64,000 bases of DNA from Paenibacillus sp. FSL K6-1096 (GCF_037977055.1 NZ_CP150274.1:496001-560000); one strand, 5' to 3'. Counted from the first letter of the stretch, positions 26,090 to 35,319 are shown. Program-made: numbers and translations. The notes: a model not told the origin generated them from the sequence alone.

Positions 26090-26131
26090 GTTGCCTCCGA
26101 TCTTGCTCTTGTCAAATATACAATATAACCT

Positions 26132-28153
26132 CTACATCACGCGCTTAAACAGCTTCTCCAGATCATACGCCGAGAAGGAGACGACGATTGGACGGCCGTG
26201 CGGACAGGTATAAGGCTGACGGCAGGCAGCGAGCCTGCTGAGCAGCGACTCTACCTCCAGCTCCGTCAGCTTCTGGTTCGCCTTGATCGAAGCCTTGCAG
26301 GAGCAGAGGATGGAGGATTTCTCGCGCAGCTTGGCCAGGTCAATGGACCGTTCGCTTAAGACCCACTCGGCCATCTCCTCGACAACCGCCTTCTCATCGC
26401 CTTCCGGGAACCAGTACGGCAGCGAACGGACCAGGAAGGTCTGACCGCCGAAATGCTCCAGAACAACCCCGGCCTGCTCGAACCAGTGCAGCCGCTCGCT
26501 GAGCTGTTTGCTCTCCGAAGGGGTGAACTCCAGCGTAATCGGGATCAGCAGCTCCTGCGAGGCATCCTCAGGCTTGCCGAACTTCTCATAATAGAATTCG
26601 TAATTCACCCGCTCATGCGCAGCATGCTGGTCGATCAGATACAGACCGCTGTCGTTCTGGGCGATAATATACGTTCCGTGATGCTGCCCGATATAATTCA
26701 GCTCCGGGAACTGCGGCAATCCGGATTCGGTATGCTCCGCCGGAGCATACAGCTCCCCGGCACCCGGCTGCGGACGGTAGCTCCCCTGCGGGCGGACGGG
26801 CGGCGGACCTTGAGTCCCGCTCCGGTATGGAGCCGGGGGAGCATTCCCGCCGCTATAGGCTGCCGCCGACTCTCTGGCCTGCGGCTGCGCCGGGGAATAG
26901 CTGCCGGCCGAAGCAGAAGCGGCCGGGCTTGTGCTGCCCGGGAACGGAGCCTGGCTCCAATCCCCCCTGCCGGGCGGGTTCAGACGACTGGCAGCAGATT
27001 GGCCGGGCGCTCCCGGGCCGGAGCTGAGCTGGCCCGGCAATTCTGCTCTTGTATCCTGCTGCCCCGCACCCGGAGCAGTGCCTCTAGGGAAGGCGAACTG
27101 CTCCTGTATGAAGGAGCTGCTGTTCTTGCCGCCAATGATCTCCTTGGTCGGACGCGGAATCAGGGTCTGCCCCATCAGCAGCGCACGGAGCTGCTGCTCA
27201 ACGAAGGCATACAGCTCTGCTTCCTTGCTGAAGCGGACCTCCAGCTTGGCCGGATGCACGTTAACATCGACCAGCGACGGATGCATGTCCAGCTCCAGAA
27301 CCAGCAGCGGATAGCGGTTAATCGGCAGCAGGGTATGGTACGCGCGCATGATCGCTGCGTTCAGACCGTTGCTGCGGATATACCGTCCGCCGACAATCGT
27401 TGTCACCGCATTGCGGTTCGAGCGGGTCCATTCCGGACGGCTGATATAGCCGGACAGCTTGTAATCCGGGTCCTCTGCGGCAACCGGCAGCATCGCCTTG
27501 GCGGCAGAGGTGCCGTACACGGCGGCAATAACCTGCAGCAGATCACCGTTGCCCAGCGTGCGCAGCAGCTGGTTGCTGTTATGATGCAGGGTGAAGGAGA
27601 TATCCGGGTGGGCCAGCGCCATCCGGTACATCGCGTCCGAGATATGGCCCAGCTCGGTCTGGATGCTCTTCATATACTTCAGCCTTGCCGGTGTATTGTA
27701 GAATAATTCCGAGACGGTAACATCGCTCCCCCGGCCGGAGGGCGAATCCTCATTCTGAATAAGCTTGCCGCCTTCGATGACAAGCCGCCTGCCCTTGCCG
27801 TCCTCCCCGCTTGCGGTCAGCAGCGCCAGCTTGGAGACCGCCGCGATACTGGGCAGCGCCTCGCCACGGAAGCCGAGGCTGGTGATCTGGAACAGATCGC
27901 GGCCGTTCATAATTTTGCTGGTGGCGTGGCGGTAGAAGGCCGTCTCGCAATCCTCCGGCTCGATGCCGGAGCCGTTATCCTTCACGCGGATGCTCTGGAG
28001 GCCGCCCTCTTCCGCGGACACCTCAATGCGCGTGCTTCCGGCATCAATCGCATTCTCCACCAGCTCCTTCACAACGGAAGCCGGGCGCTCCACCACCTCA
28101 CCGGCAGCAATCTGGTTGGCAATATGCTCGTCCAGCACATGGATTCTGGCCAT
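26132..28153 (-). CDS. mutL: DNA mismatch repair protein MutL
   Basis: 673 residues. N-terminal GHL ATPase: QIAAGEVVERPASVVKELV, DNGSGI, HATSKI, GFRGEALPSI. A long Pro/Ser/Gly/Ala-rich linker (about 355-470) separates it from the C-terminal endonuclease domain, whose metal motif DQHAAHERVNYE matches DQHA-X2-E-X4-E, along with CPHGRPIV. MutL nicks the new strand after MutS recruitment in bacteria without MutH. The gene is 65 bases downstream of mutS. Confidence 0.97.
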   Translation of the reverse strand: MARIHVLDEHIANQIAAGEVVERPASVVKELVENAIDAGSTRIEVSAEEGGLQSIRVKDNGSGIEPEDCETAFYRHATSKIMNGRDLFQITSLGFRGEALPSIAAVSKLALLTASGEDGKGRRLVIEGGKLIQNEDSPSGRGSDVTVSELFYNTPARLKYMKSIQTELGHISDAMYRMALAHPDISFTLHHNSNQLLRTLGNGDLLQVIAAVYGTSAAKAMLPVAAEDPDYKLSGYISRPEWTRSNRNAVTTIVGGRYIRSNGLNAAIMRAYHTLLPINRYPLLVLELDMHPSLVDVNVHPAKLEVRFSKEAELYAFVEQQLRALLMGQTLIPRPTKEIIGGKNSSSFIQEQFAFPRGTAPGAGQQDTRAELPGQLSSGPGAPGQSAASRLNPPGRGDWSQAPFPGSTSPAASASAGSYSPAQPQARESAAAYSGGNAPPAPYRSGTQGPPPVRPQGSYRPQPGAGELYAPAEHTESGLPQFPELNYIGQHHGTYIIAQNDSGLYLIDQHAAHERVNYEFYYEKFGKPEDASQELLIPITLEFTPSESKQLSERLHWFEQAGVVLEHFGGQTFLVRSLPYWFPEGDEKAVVEEMAEWVLSERSIDLAKLREKSSILCSCKASIKANQKLTELEVESLLSRLAACRQPYTCPHGRPIVVSFSAYDLEKLFKRVM

Positions 28154-28218
28154 ATTCGTTCACCTCGCCTGATATAGAATGGAATAATGGAAAATTTCAA
28201 AACATTACCGGCTGTGGC

Positions 28219-31011
28219 CTACAGGTCCCGTGCCTTCAGCTTCAGCTCGTTCAGCAGGCCCATCGCCTGCAGCGGCGTCATGTTCATCAGATCCGCGTCC
28301 TGAACGGCTGCAACCAGTTCCTTGAGCAGCGGATTCTCCCGGGCCGGAGCTGATGCCGCCCCGCCCTTGCCCTTCTTACGCGGCTCTTCCTCGCCAAAAA
28401 TAGAAAGCTGCACAACCTCATTGTCCTCTTCCTCGGCCAAAGTTGCAAGGGAAGCGGCTGCCTCCTGCTGGCCGGCAGTCAATGAAACGGCTGCGGAGCC
28501 ATTAAGAGGAAGCGCTGAAGCATCCGAAGATACACCACTGGCTGCCGGAATTTCCCGGAGGACCGGACCGGAAGCCTCTCTTCCCCCCGTGCCGTAGTTC
28601 AGCTGTGCGCTGCCCGGAGGGACGGCCTGTTCAATGCTCTGCAGCAGGCCGTAAGCCCGGTCAATAATGCCTTCCGGCAGCCCGGCCAGCCGCGCACAGT
28701 AGATGCCGTAGCTGCTGTCCGCAGCACCCGGCACCAGCTTGCGCAGGAAGTTGACCTTATCCCCGCTCTCCTGAACCGCCATCGAATAGTTCCGCAGGCC
28801 CTTAAGGCTCTGCTCCAGATGAGCCAGCTCATGAAAATGCGTCGAGACCAGTGCCTTACAGGCAATGGTATCATGCACATATTCGATCACCGCCTGCGCG
28901 ATAGCCATCCCCTCGCTGGTCGAGGTTCCCCGGCCCAGCTCGTCGATGATGATCAGGCTGCGGGCGGTGGCTTTCTCCGTCATGACCTGGATGTCGGCCA
29001 TCTCCACCATGAACGTGCTCTGACCGCCGATCAGGTCATCCGCCGCGCCGATCCGCGTGAAGATGCGGTCGATCAGCGGAACCTCGGCGCTGTCCGCCGG
29101 GACGAAGCAGCCGATCTGGGCCATGATGCAGATGAGCGCCACCTGGCGCATATAGGTGCTTTTACCGGCCATATTCGGTCCTGTAATCAGGAGGATATTG
29201 CCTTCATCCCTGCTCAGCGTGCTGCCGTTGGCAATGAAAGCGGAGTCCTTCAGCACGGCCTCCACAACCGGATGGCGTCCGCCTTCAAGCCGCAGGTCAT
29301 AGCTGTCAGACAGCTTCGGCTTGACGAAGCGCTGCTCGGCGCTCACGGCGGCCAGCCCTTGATACACATCGATCTCCGCCACCTTCTCAGCCAGCGCCTG
29401 CAGACGCGGAACCTGGCTGCTGATCTGCTCGCGAAGCTCGATAAACAAGCTGTATTCCAGATCGGTCATTTTGTCCTGGGCCTCCAGGATCAGCGCTTCC
29501 TTCTCCTTCAGCTCCGGGGTCACATAACGCTCGGCGTTCGCCAGCGTCTGCTTGCGCTCGTACCGTCCTTCCGGCAGTGACGACAGGTTGGAGCGGGTTA
29601 CTTCTATATAATATCCGAAGATTTTGTTGTACCCGATCTTCAGCGACTTGATTCCGGTCACCTGGCGCTCCTTCGCTTCCAGCTCGGCAATCCAGCGCTT
29701 GCCGCTGCTGCTCGCCTCCCGCAGCTCATCGAGCCGCTTATGGAAGCCTGCGCGGATAATCCCCCCGTCACGGACAGACACCGGCGGATCTTCAACGATC
29801 GCCGCCTCGATGTCCTCCCGCAGCTCTGCGCATTCATCCATTGACGCGCCGATCTCCCTTAACGTAGCGGATCCAGAGGACAGGCACATCTCCTTCAGCA
29901 CAGGGATCTGGGCCAGCGACAGCTTCAGCGCATTCATATCCCGGCCGTTCGCGCTGCCGAAGGCAATGCGTCCGACCAGACGCTCCAGGTCGTAGATTTC
30001 CTTCAGCGCCCCGCGCAGATCCTCGCGGACAATGAACTGGTTATACAGATAATCGACCGCCTCCAGGCGGCGCTCAATCGGCGCGCGCTGCAAAAGCGGC
30101 TTATCGATCCGGCGGCGCAGCAGGCGTCCGCCCATCGAGGTCTCGGTGCGGTCGAGCAGCCAGAGCAGTGAGCCTTTCTTAGAACGTTCCCGTACAGTCT
30201 CGGTCAGCTCCAGATTCCGCCGGGTGAACGGATCAAGAATCATGTAGTTGCCCGGCTCATAAGGAGAGATCTGCGTGAGCTGCCCGAGTGACCGGCGCTG
30301 GGTCTCGCTGAGATAGGAGATCAGCAGCGCCAGAGCGCGGCCGCGCTCCTTCTCCAGCCGGACCCAGGCCGCTTCGCCGAACTGGCGGCGGGCCAGCCCT
30401 TCCTCCAGCTTGTCCCACGGCGTGTAGACCACCGGCTTGGCCAGTATGGAAGCTTCGCTGCGCAGCAGCTCCAGCAGGCCCGGGTCGCCCATAATCTCGG
30501 CAGGCTCATAGACCCCGATCTCATCGCGCAGCCACTCTTCATTGCCCGGCACAGAGGTGACATACAGCTCCCCTGTCGTCAAATCGCAGGCGGCCAGCGC
30601 CATCATCCCGTCCTCTTCGGTGACGCAGACGAGATAGTTGTTGCTTTTGTCCGTAATGCTCTTGCCATCCATGACTGTACCGGGGGTTATCACCCGGACA
30701 ATATCGCGGCGGACCATCCCTTTGGTGACTGCGGGATCATCAAGCTGCTCGCAGATGGCGACCTTGTAGCCTTTTTCAATCAGGCGCTGTATGTATCCTT
30801 CCGCGGCATGATAAGGCACCCCGCACATCGGAATCTTCTCTCCTACACCGCCGTCGCGGCCCGTTAACGTAATCTCCAGCTCTTTGGACGCCAGCAGCGC
30901 ATCCTCAAAGAACATCTCATAGAAATCGCCCAGCCGAAAGAAAAGGAAAGCGTCCTTGGCCCCTTCCTTCACTTTCAGATACTGCTGAATCATCGGCGTA
31001 TAATTTGCCAT
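28219..31011 (-). CDS. mutS: DNA mismatch recognition protein MutS
   Basis: 930 residues. The N-terminal mismatch-binding domain has the wedge motif FRLGDFYEMFFEDA (Phe-x-Glu). Connector, lever and clamp domains follow; the ATPase has GPNMAGKSTYMRQ (Walker A), LIIIDELGRGTSTSEG (Walker B/D-loop) and STHFHELAHLE. The Ala/Ser-rich region before the C-terminal end (about 800-880) probably leads to the processivity-clamp and tetramer contacts. TGGAGGTAGACG precedes the ATG. It heads the mutSL run. Confidence 0.98.
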   Translation of the reverse strand: MANYTPMIQQYLKVKEGAKDAFLFFRLGDFYEMFFEDALLASKELEITLTGRDGGVGEKIPMCGVPYHAAEGYIQRLIEKGYKVAICEQLDDPAVTKGMVRRDIVRVITPGTVMDGKSITDKSNNYLVCVTEEDGMMALAACDLTTGELYVTSVPGNEEWLRDEIGVYEPAEIMGDPGLLELLRSEASILAKPVVYTPWDKLEEGLARRQFGEAAWVRLEKERGRALALLISYLSETQRRSLGQLTQISPYEPGNYMILDPFTRRNLELTETVRERSKKGSLLWLLDRTETSMGGRLLRRRIDKPLLQRAPIERRLEAVDYLYNQFIVREDLRGALKEIYDLERLVGRIAFGSANGRDMNALKLSLAQIPVLKEMCLSSGSATLREIGASMDECAELREDIEAAIVEDPPVSVRDGGIIRAGFHKRLDELREASSSGKRWIAELEAKERQVTGIKSLKIGYNKIFGYYIEVTRSNLSSLPEGRYERKQTLANAERYVTPELKEKEALILEAQDKMTDLEYSLFIELREQISSQVPRLQALAEKVAEIDVYQGLAAVSAEQRFVKPKLSDSYDLRLEGGRHPVVEAVLKDSAFIANGSTLSRDEGNILLITGPNMAGKSTYMRQVALICIMAQIGCFVPADSAEVPLIDRIFTRIGAADDLIGGQSTFMVEMADIQVMTEKATARSLIIIDELGRGTSTSEGMAIAQAVIEYVHDTIACKALVSTHFHELAHLEQSLKGLRNYSMAVQESGDKVNFLRKLVPGAADSSYGIYCARLAGLPEGIIDRAYGLLQSIEQAVPPGSAQLNYGTGGREASGPVLREIPAASGVSSDASALPLNGSAAVSLTAGQQEAAASLATLAEEEDNEVVQLSIFGEEEPRKKGKGGAASAPARENPLLKELVAAVQDADLMNMTPLQAMGLLNELKLKARDL

Positions 31012-31129
31012 CGTCTACCTCCATGCCTACTTCATACTGTTCTCTATTATAGCAGAAACTTCACCGGTAACGTTACCCGCTAGACTCAGGGGCTTCTGCT
31101 AAAAGCTGGTGCGGGCGGGAAAGAGGGGG

Positions 31130-31217
31130 TGCTGGGTGAGTGCTGGGTGAGTGCTGGGTGAGTGCTGGGTGAGTGCTGGGTGAGTGCTGGGTGAGTGCTG
31201 GGTGAGTGCTGGGTGAG
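31130..31217. repeat. Tandem array, 8 perfect copies of an 11-bp unit
   Basis: Unit TGCTGGGTGAG repeated eight times without a mismatch, followed by a partial CGCTGGG. Intergenic, upstream of mutS. The 11-bp period is about one DNA helical turn, and copy number of such perfect arrays usually varies between strains. Confidence 0.97.
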
Positions 31218-31352
31218 CGCTGGGAGGACGGTTGGAGGGGATTTGCCGGTAAAAAAGCATTTTATCTGGGAGGTACAGGAAATAAATTGTTGATGGGGTG
31301 ACTAAGCTCAGGGGAGCACATGGGGTGTGGTGGTGGAGGCGCGTGGGGTGAG

Positions 31353-31611
31353 ATTGTGTTCGGTTTTTCGATTACATTTGGTCCACACGCCGCCGTTGAG
31401 CCGAATGGATACTGTTTTTAGCATACATCTGGTCCGCTCGCCCACACACAGGCCCATTGTATACTGTTTTCCGCATACATTTGGTCCACGTGCCTCTGCA
31501 GCGCCGAATGTGTTCGGTTTTTCGATTATATTTTGGTCCACGCGCCTCCGCAGCGCCGAATGTGATCGGTTTTTCAATTACATTTTGGGCACGTGCCTCG
31601 CACAGCAGTTG
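31353..31611. repeat. Tandem array, 5 degenerate copies of a 52-bp unit
   Basis: Units start at 31353, 31405, 31456, 31508 and 31560. Each has a core TGT.TTCGGTTTTTCG..TACA or TGTATACTGTTTTCCGCATACA, then TTGGTCCACGCGCCTCC. The TGTAT...ATACA pattern makes a small inverted repeat in some copies. Open frames on both strands of this array are accidental. A solo copy lies at 12838-12895. The flanking 31218-31352 shows nothing else. Confidence 0.9.
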
Positions 31612-31639
31612 ATTGTGTGCACACGATTCAATCAAAGTG

Positions 31640-32017
31640 TTAAATCGGATAATCACTTAGCCAGGTCAACGCCTGTTCATAATCATCGAAAAATTTCACA
31701 GATTCCTTGGTATTTGTCTGCTGTAGATGCTTCAGGATCTCCCCTTCTTCCAGAAGAAACGCAATGGCCTTGCTGTAATTCAGAATGGACTCATTGAAGA
31801 ACTTATCTTTCCATGCTTTTTGCACCGAAAAATGATCCGGCACGTATCCTTGGCGGTCCACCAGCAGCTTGAACTTCCGGCCCCCGGATATAAATTGCTC
31901 ACATACCTGCCCGAAGCCGTCAAACCATTCATTTACTTCCTCTAATCCAATCCTGCCAGTTAAACGGGTTACAATTACATCGCCTGCAACGGTTGTGCTG
32001 ATATTCGGATTAGTCAA
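31640..32017 (-). CDS. STAS-like small protein, unknown role
   Basis: 125 residues. The pattern of strand (VIVTRLTGRI), helix (LEEVNEWFDGFGQVCEQFI) and strand (KFKLLVDRQGY), then paired helices ending ALTWL, resembles STAS/SpoIIAA-like folds, but no strong family match can be claimed. The start is uncertain: TTG at 32017 gives MTNPNIST with GAGG 12 bases upstream, while an ATG at that SD leads to an immediate stop. Confidence 0.6.
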   Translation of the reverse strand: MTNPNISTTVAGDVIVTRLTGRIGLEEVNEWFDGFGQVCEQFISGGRKFKLLVDRQGYVPDHFSVQKAWKDKFFNESILNYSKAIAFLLEEGEILKHLQQTNTKESVKFFDDYEQALTWLSDYPI

Positions 32018-32126
32018 TTCATAATCATTCCTCTCAATGACAATTATGTAAGTTACAGTCCCATGAAATCAATAAGAAATATATTTCGAGGGTGTCAGAG
32101 AGGATAATTCATTATGGCATTCAGCT

Positions 32127-32190
32127 AAAAAACAGCCGCCTGCACAGGCTCCTCCGCTTAAGCGGCAGCGGAGCGTGAGCGGCGGCGGTC
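32127..32190 (-). terminator. Terminator of the amidoligase gene
   Basis: A branched GC-rich hairpin (CCGCC ... GGCGG with an inner CCGCTTAAGCGG) followed on the minus strand by six T. Located just past the stop codon at 32194. Confidence 0.6.
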
Positions 32191-32193
32191 TGG

Positions 32194-33822
32194 TTAAGAA
32201 GGGGGCAGCGCCCCGGAGACGGACGGGGCGCTGCCCAGCCAAGAGCCGCGGATATCCCGCGACTCATCCCAGGTCCGCTGTGCGGCGATGGCACGCAGCA
32301 GCGGACCGATCCAACGGGCGGCCTCCGCGTAGCCGCCCAGCCCGCGCAGCTGCGCCTCCAGGGGAGGCCAGGCTGCGCGCAGCGGGGTTTTGTCGCCGTT
32401 GTAATAGGCGGCATGAAGATCCTCCCGGTCGAGCGGGCGCAGCGGCAGGTCTTCATAATGGCTCACGATCAGGTGAGCCAGGGCGACCGCGCCTTTGGCG
32501 ATGACCGGGGAGACCAGGAAGCTCGGCAGGGTCCGGTACTCGAAGCCGCCATGCGGCTGGAGGCGGAAATCGCCGAGCACGCCATAGCGGGGACGGCGGG
32601 CCGCAGCCCGGACGTCCTCCAGCAAAAACATCGGCAGCGCGAGATAATTGTCGAGCGCGCGCAGGAGCGGCGCACACAGCGTCACGCCGCTGAAGTGCAG
32701 GTGGCCGCCGAGGGCCCAGCCCCGCAGCGGCATGCCTCCCGCCCGCCAGCCCAGCGAGCGGTCGGCAATGAGCCGGTCCGCCTCGCGCGCGGCGGACATC
32801 AGCTGCGCCAGCAGCGCCCGCGGGTTCCCGCGCGGCGCGGGGCGCAGCTCCGCTACCGGGAACACGCCGCGCGTTCCCGGGGGTCCGGCATCGCAGCCCG
32901 CGATGCCGTCCGTGGGCAGGTGCCGCGACGCCGGCACGACGCGGCCCGTGGATTCCCGGAGCAGCAGGAACTCCGGGTCCATCCCCATCAGCAGCCCGGG
33001 ACGTCCGGGCTGCTCAAGGCCCAGCCGCCGGTCCAGCTCAGCGGAAGCGGAACGGTACGGCTCAGGCAGCGGCGCGCCAGGTTCGGGCATCAGCGGAGTG
33101 ATGCCCGTCACCGCATACCGCCGCCCGCCCATGGCCCGCAGCTCCACCTCGCCGCTGTCCAGCCCCAGGCTGTAGAGCGCCCGCACCGCCGTTGTCTGGA
33201 GCACTCCAGCCGCCCCCCGCACCTCTCTCCTGGACTCACCTACCTCCTCATTTTCATGCCCACCGTGCCTGTCTGCACTTCTCTCCTCACGCTCATTTCC
33301 ATCCCCACTATGCCCGCCGGCACTTCTTACCTCGCGTCCATTTCCATCCCCACTGTGCCCGCCGGCACTTCTTTCCTCTTGCTCATTTCCATCCCCACTA
33401 TGCCTGCCAGCACTTCTTTCCTCGCGCTCATATTCATACCCACCGTGCCCGTTGCCACTTCTTTCTTCACGTCCATTTCCCGCCTGCTCTCCAGTATGCT
33501 CATGGCTAGTCCCATACTCTATCCTTCCATTTGCGTCTGCACCATTCCATAACCTTCCAGCACCCCGGAGCACACTCCCCATAGCGGCACCTGCGCCGAG
33601 AGGGTGGCATTCCAGCACTGCCAAGTTGAAGATAATGACCCGGTAATGCTGTTTGTAGCTTACGGGGTCTTGTCCATGAATATATGTACGGCTCTCTCCA
33701 GTTTCCTTACGTTTGGCCTGCCGGGTTAGTGCACCGGGGTCAACCTCAATCCCGCAGCGCCGGAGCCTGCCTTCTACCTGAACCGGTGCCAGCCCCCGGA
33801 ATATATGAAGCCCCTCGTTCAT
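32194..33822 (-). CDS. Phage phiEco32-type COOH-NH2 amidoligase with internal repeats
   Basis: 542 residues. The C-terminal half matches the glutamine-synthetase-fold amidoligases of the phiEco32 type: GMDPEFLLL (about 280) supplies the metal acidic pair, VAELRPAPRGNP, GGHLHFSG (about 372-379) and GGFEYRTLPSFLVSP (about 425-440). The family is predicted to join a carboxylate and an amine using ATP, to tag or cross-link peptides. Residues about 119-193 are five 15-residue repeats (EERSAGGHSGDGNER type), highly charged and Gly-rich, inserted between an N-terminal module and the enzyme. GGAGG is seven bases before the ATG at 33822; further starts lie inside or before the SD. Adjacent cotE suggests a spore-surface role, which is inference. 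Confidence 0.8.
   Translation of the reverse strand: MNEGLHIFRGLAPVQVEGRLRRCGIEVDPGALTRQAKRKETGESRTYIHGQDPVSYKQHYRVIIFNLAVLECHPLGAGAAMGSVLRGAGRLWNGADANGRIEYGTSHEHTGEQAGNGREERSGNGHGGYEYEREERSAGRHSGDGNEQEERSAGGHSGDGNGREVRSAGGHSGDGNEREERSADRHGGHENEEVGESRREVRGAAGVLQTTAVRALYSLGLDSGEVELRAMGGRRYAVTGITPLMPEPGAPLPEPYRSASAELDRRLGLEQPGRPGLLMGMDPEFLLLRESTGRVVPASRHLPTDGIAGCDAGPPGTRGVFPVAELRPAPRGNPRALLAQLMSAAREADRLIADRSLGWRAGGMPLRGWALGGHLHFSGVTLCAPLLRALDNYLALPMFLLEDVRAAARRPRYGVLGDFRLQPHGGFEYRTLPSFLVSPVIAKGAVALAHLIVSHYEDLPLRPLDREDLHAAYYNGDKTPLRAAWPPLEAQLRGLGGYAEAARWIGPLLRAIAAQRTWDESRDIRGSWLGSAPSVSGALPPS
33247..33471. repeat. Coding tandem array, 5 copies of 45 bp
   Basis: Five in-frame 45-bp units inside the amidoligase gene, each with CATTTCCATCCCCACTATGC-like and GCACTTCTTTCCTC-like segments on the plus strand. 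They encode the 15-residue repeats. The period is a multiple of three, so copy changes keep the frame. Confidence 0.93.
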
Positions 33823-33965
33823 GCCTTGGCCTCCGTCCATCAATATATGTTCAAGCCGCGTCCAGTGCCAACTACCTTTCCGAACGCACCTAAGCAGTCA
33901 CCATACAATCCTCCCAGAGCAAGCCGATTACCCACACCCGCTATACCTCTTCTTGCCCATAATTT

Positions 33966-34212
33966 CCTTGGCTCATATCCGTCGCGTTCAAATCTACAAC
34001 GTCCCTTTCTTCACCTCTTACCCATACTACCCGGCACATTATAGTACACAACTAACCCTCATACTCTCCTCCAGCCCTTATCCGTCACATTCAAGTGCAT
34101 AAATACCCCTCATTCCCGCTCAAACCCACATTTCGCACAATAGCATTAATACCCTTCATTCCCTCTTTTCATCTACATCCGCCACGTTCAAGTGCACGAT
34201 TACACCTCATTC
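33966..34212. repeat. Tandem array, 5 degenerate copies of a 46-53-bp unit
   Basis: Read on the minus strand, units begin near 34212, 34161, 34115, 34066 and 34013 with GAATGAGGGGTATT-like starts and contain TGCACTTGAACGTGGCGGAT-like cores. Intergenic, between cotE and the amidoligase gene. The rest of 33823-34423 shows no gene or RNA signal. Confidence 0.75.
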
Positions 34213-34423
34213 TCTTCCATCCACGCCCGCCGGGGAGTGAGAGAAACGGGTGACCGCGGCCGCGGGCTGGTTAATAATTGGAAATCCGGCAGCGGAGTGC
34301 AGCACAATGGCTGATAGCTGCGGGGAGACCCATTGTTCTCCCGTCAGCCCCAGTTACACACATCCTTTATTGAGCCTGCCAGCCTCCCCATCCCATCACT
34401 GAATAAATATTTCCCCCTTTTTC

Positions 34424-34448
34424 AAAAAAAAGAGGGCATTCGCCCTCT
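34424..34448 (-). terminator. Terminator of cotE
   Basis: Minus-strand GAGGGCG/TGCCCTC stem with a short loop and eight T residues. Confidence 0.88.
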
Positions 34449-34519
34449 TCGCCGCTGCCCTCTCTACATATAATGGATCATAACCCGCACAGTGACAGCG
34501 GCAAGCGGCGCTTTGCATC

Positions 34520-35077
34520 CTACAACTCATCATCCAGGGCGTCAGGGTCCAGATCATCGTAATCAAAGCTTTCACCTTCGAAATCATAATCCTTGTCTTC
34601 CGGATCATCGCTCTGATCGCTGACATACACGCGGACCTTGGTCTCAGCCACCAGCTCCGCCTCGAACTCGCGTTCCACCCGCAGCGTCACGCTGCCGCCG
34701 CCCGGCGATACCCCGGCTTCCACGCAATTAGGTTCCTGCGTTGCCTCCGCAGAGACCTGCGCAGTGGAAGCGCGGTGTCTCGGATCGAGATACGACAATG
34801 GAATCAGCTCCACATAGGAGACAGTTTCCTTGGCGACCTCGGTCTGTTTGTTTTTGTCGTAAGAGTACCAGATGTTCACATCGTAGGTACCGATTACTTC
34901 GATTCCGTTCCCGGCGGCAACCGCTTCGTACTGGTGGTTAATAATCCATGCCCCCAGAATACTCGTCGGATGATGTGGCGGAGTCACGGTATGAGTTGCT
35001 GTAGAGAACTTACGACCTTTGCCGCAAACTGCCTTCGTAATGATCTCCCTTGTTTGACGTTTATGGCTTAATGACAT
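34520..35077 (-). CDS. cotE: Outer spore coat morphogenetic protein CotE
   Basis: 185 residues. N-terminal REIITKAVCGKGRKFS and HTVTPPHHPTSILGAWIINHQYEA are hallmarks of CotE, followed by IEVIGTYDVNIWYSYDKNKQTEV and a very acidic C-terminal tail (DYDFEGESFDYDDLDPDALDD). CotE directs outer-coat assembly on the forespore. The ATG at 35077 gives MSLSHKRQT and follows GGAGGTTCAAAG. In B. subtilis cotE also lies next to mutS-mutL, so the order here is conserved apart from the inserted amidoligase, STAS-like gene and repeats. Confidence 0.95.
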   Translation of the reverse strand: MSLSHKRQTREIITKAVCGKGRKFSTATHTVTPPHHPTSILGAWIINHQYEAVAAGNGIEVIGTYDVNIWYSYDKNKQTEVAKETVSYVELIPLSYLDPRHRASTAQVSAEATQEPNCVEAGVSPGGGSVTLRVEREFEAELVAETKVRVYVSDQSDDPEDKDYDFEGESFDYDDLDPDALDDEL

Positions 35078-35245
35078 CTTTGAACCTCCTCCATACAATC
35101 ATTCACTATCAAGTGTATGCACGTTCTGGGCATTTGTTGATTGTTAGAGTAGAAATAAATTTGGGTAAGCCCCCGGAGGCCGTTTATTCATTCCTCTGGT
35201 TCATTTTATTGCCGGAATCCCCTTGTTATGAGTGCCCCGCCCGGA

Positions 35246-35286
35246 AAATAAAAGCAGCGGCCCCGCCCAAGGGAACCGCTGCTTTC
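35246..35286 (-). terminator. Terminator of the HD-GYP gene
   Basis: Minus-strand AAAGCAGCGG/CCGCTGCTTT stem with GTTCCC/GGGGCC-type inner pairing, followed by ATTTT. Confidence 0.72.
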
Positions 35287-35319
35287 CTGTTATATAAGGC
35301 CTCCATCATATTAAAGCGC

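Noticed and set aside
31130..31611. A CRISPR array
   Set aside because: The units are contiguous direct repeats without unique spacers, and no cas genes are present.
31308..31656. Small minus-strand frames with repeats across the 52-bp array
   Set aside because: The open frames follow from the tandem unit, have no RBS and differ in frame between units.
32413..33552. Long plus-strand frame rich in Pro, Arg and Gln
   Set aside because: Antisense to the amidoligase gene, whose family motifs establish the coding strand.
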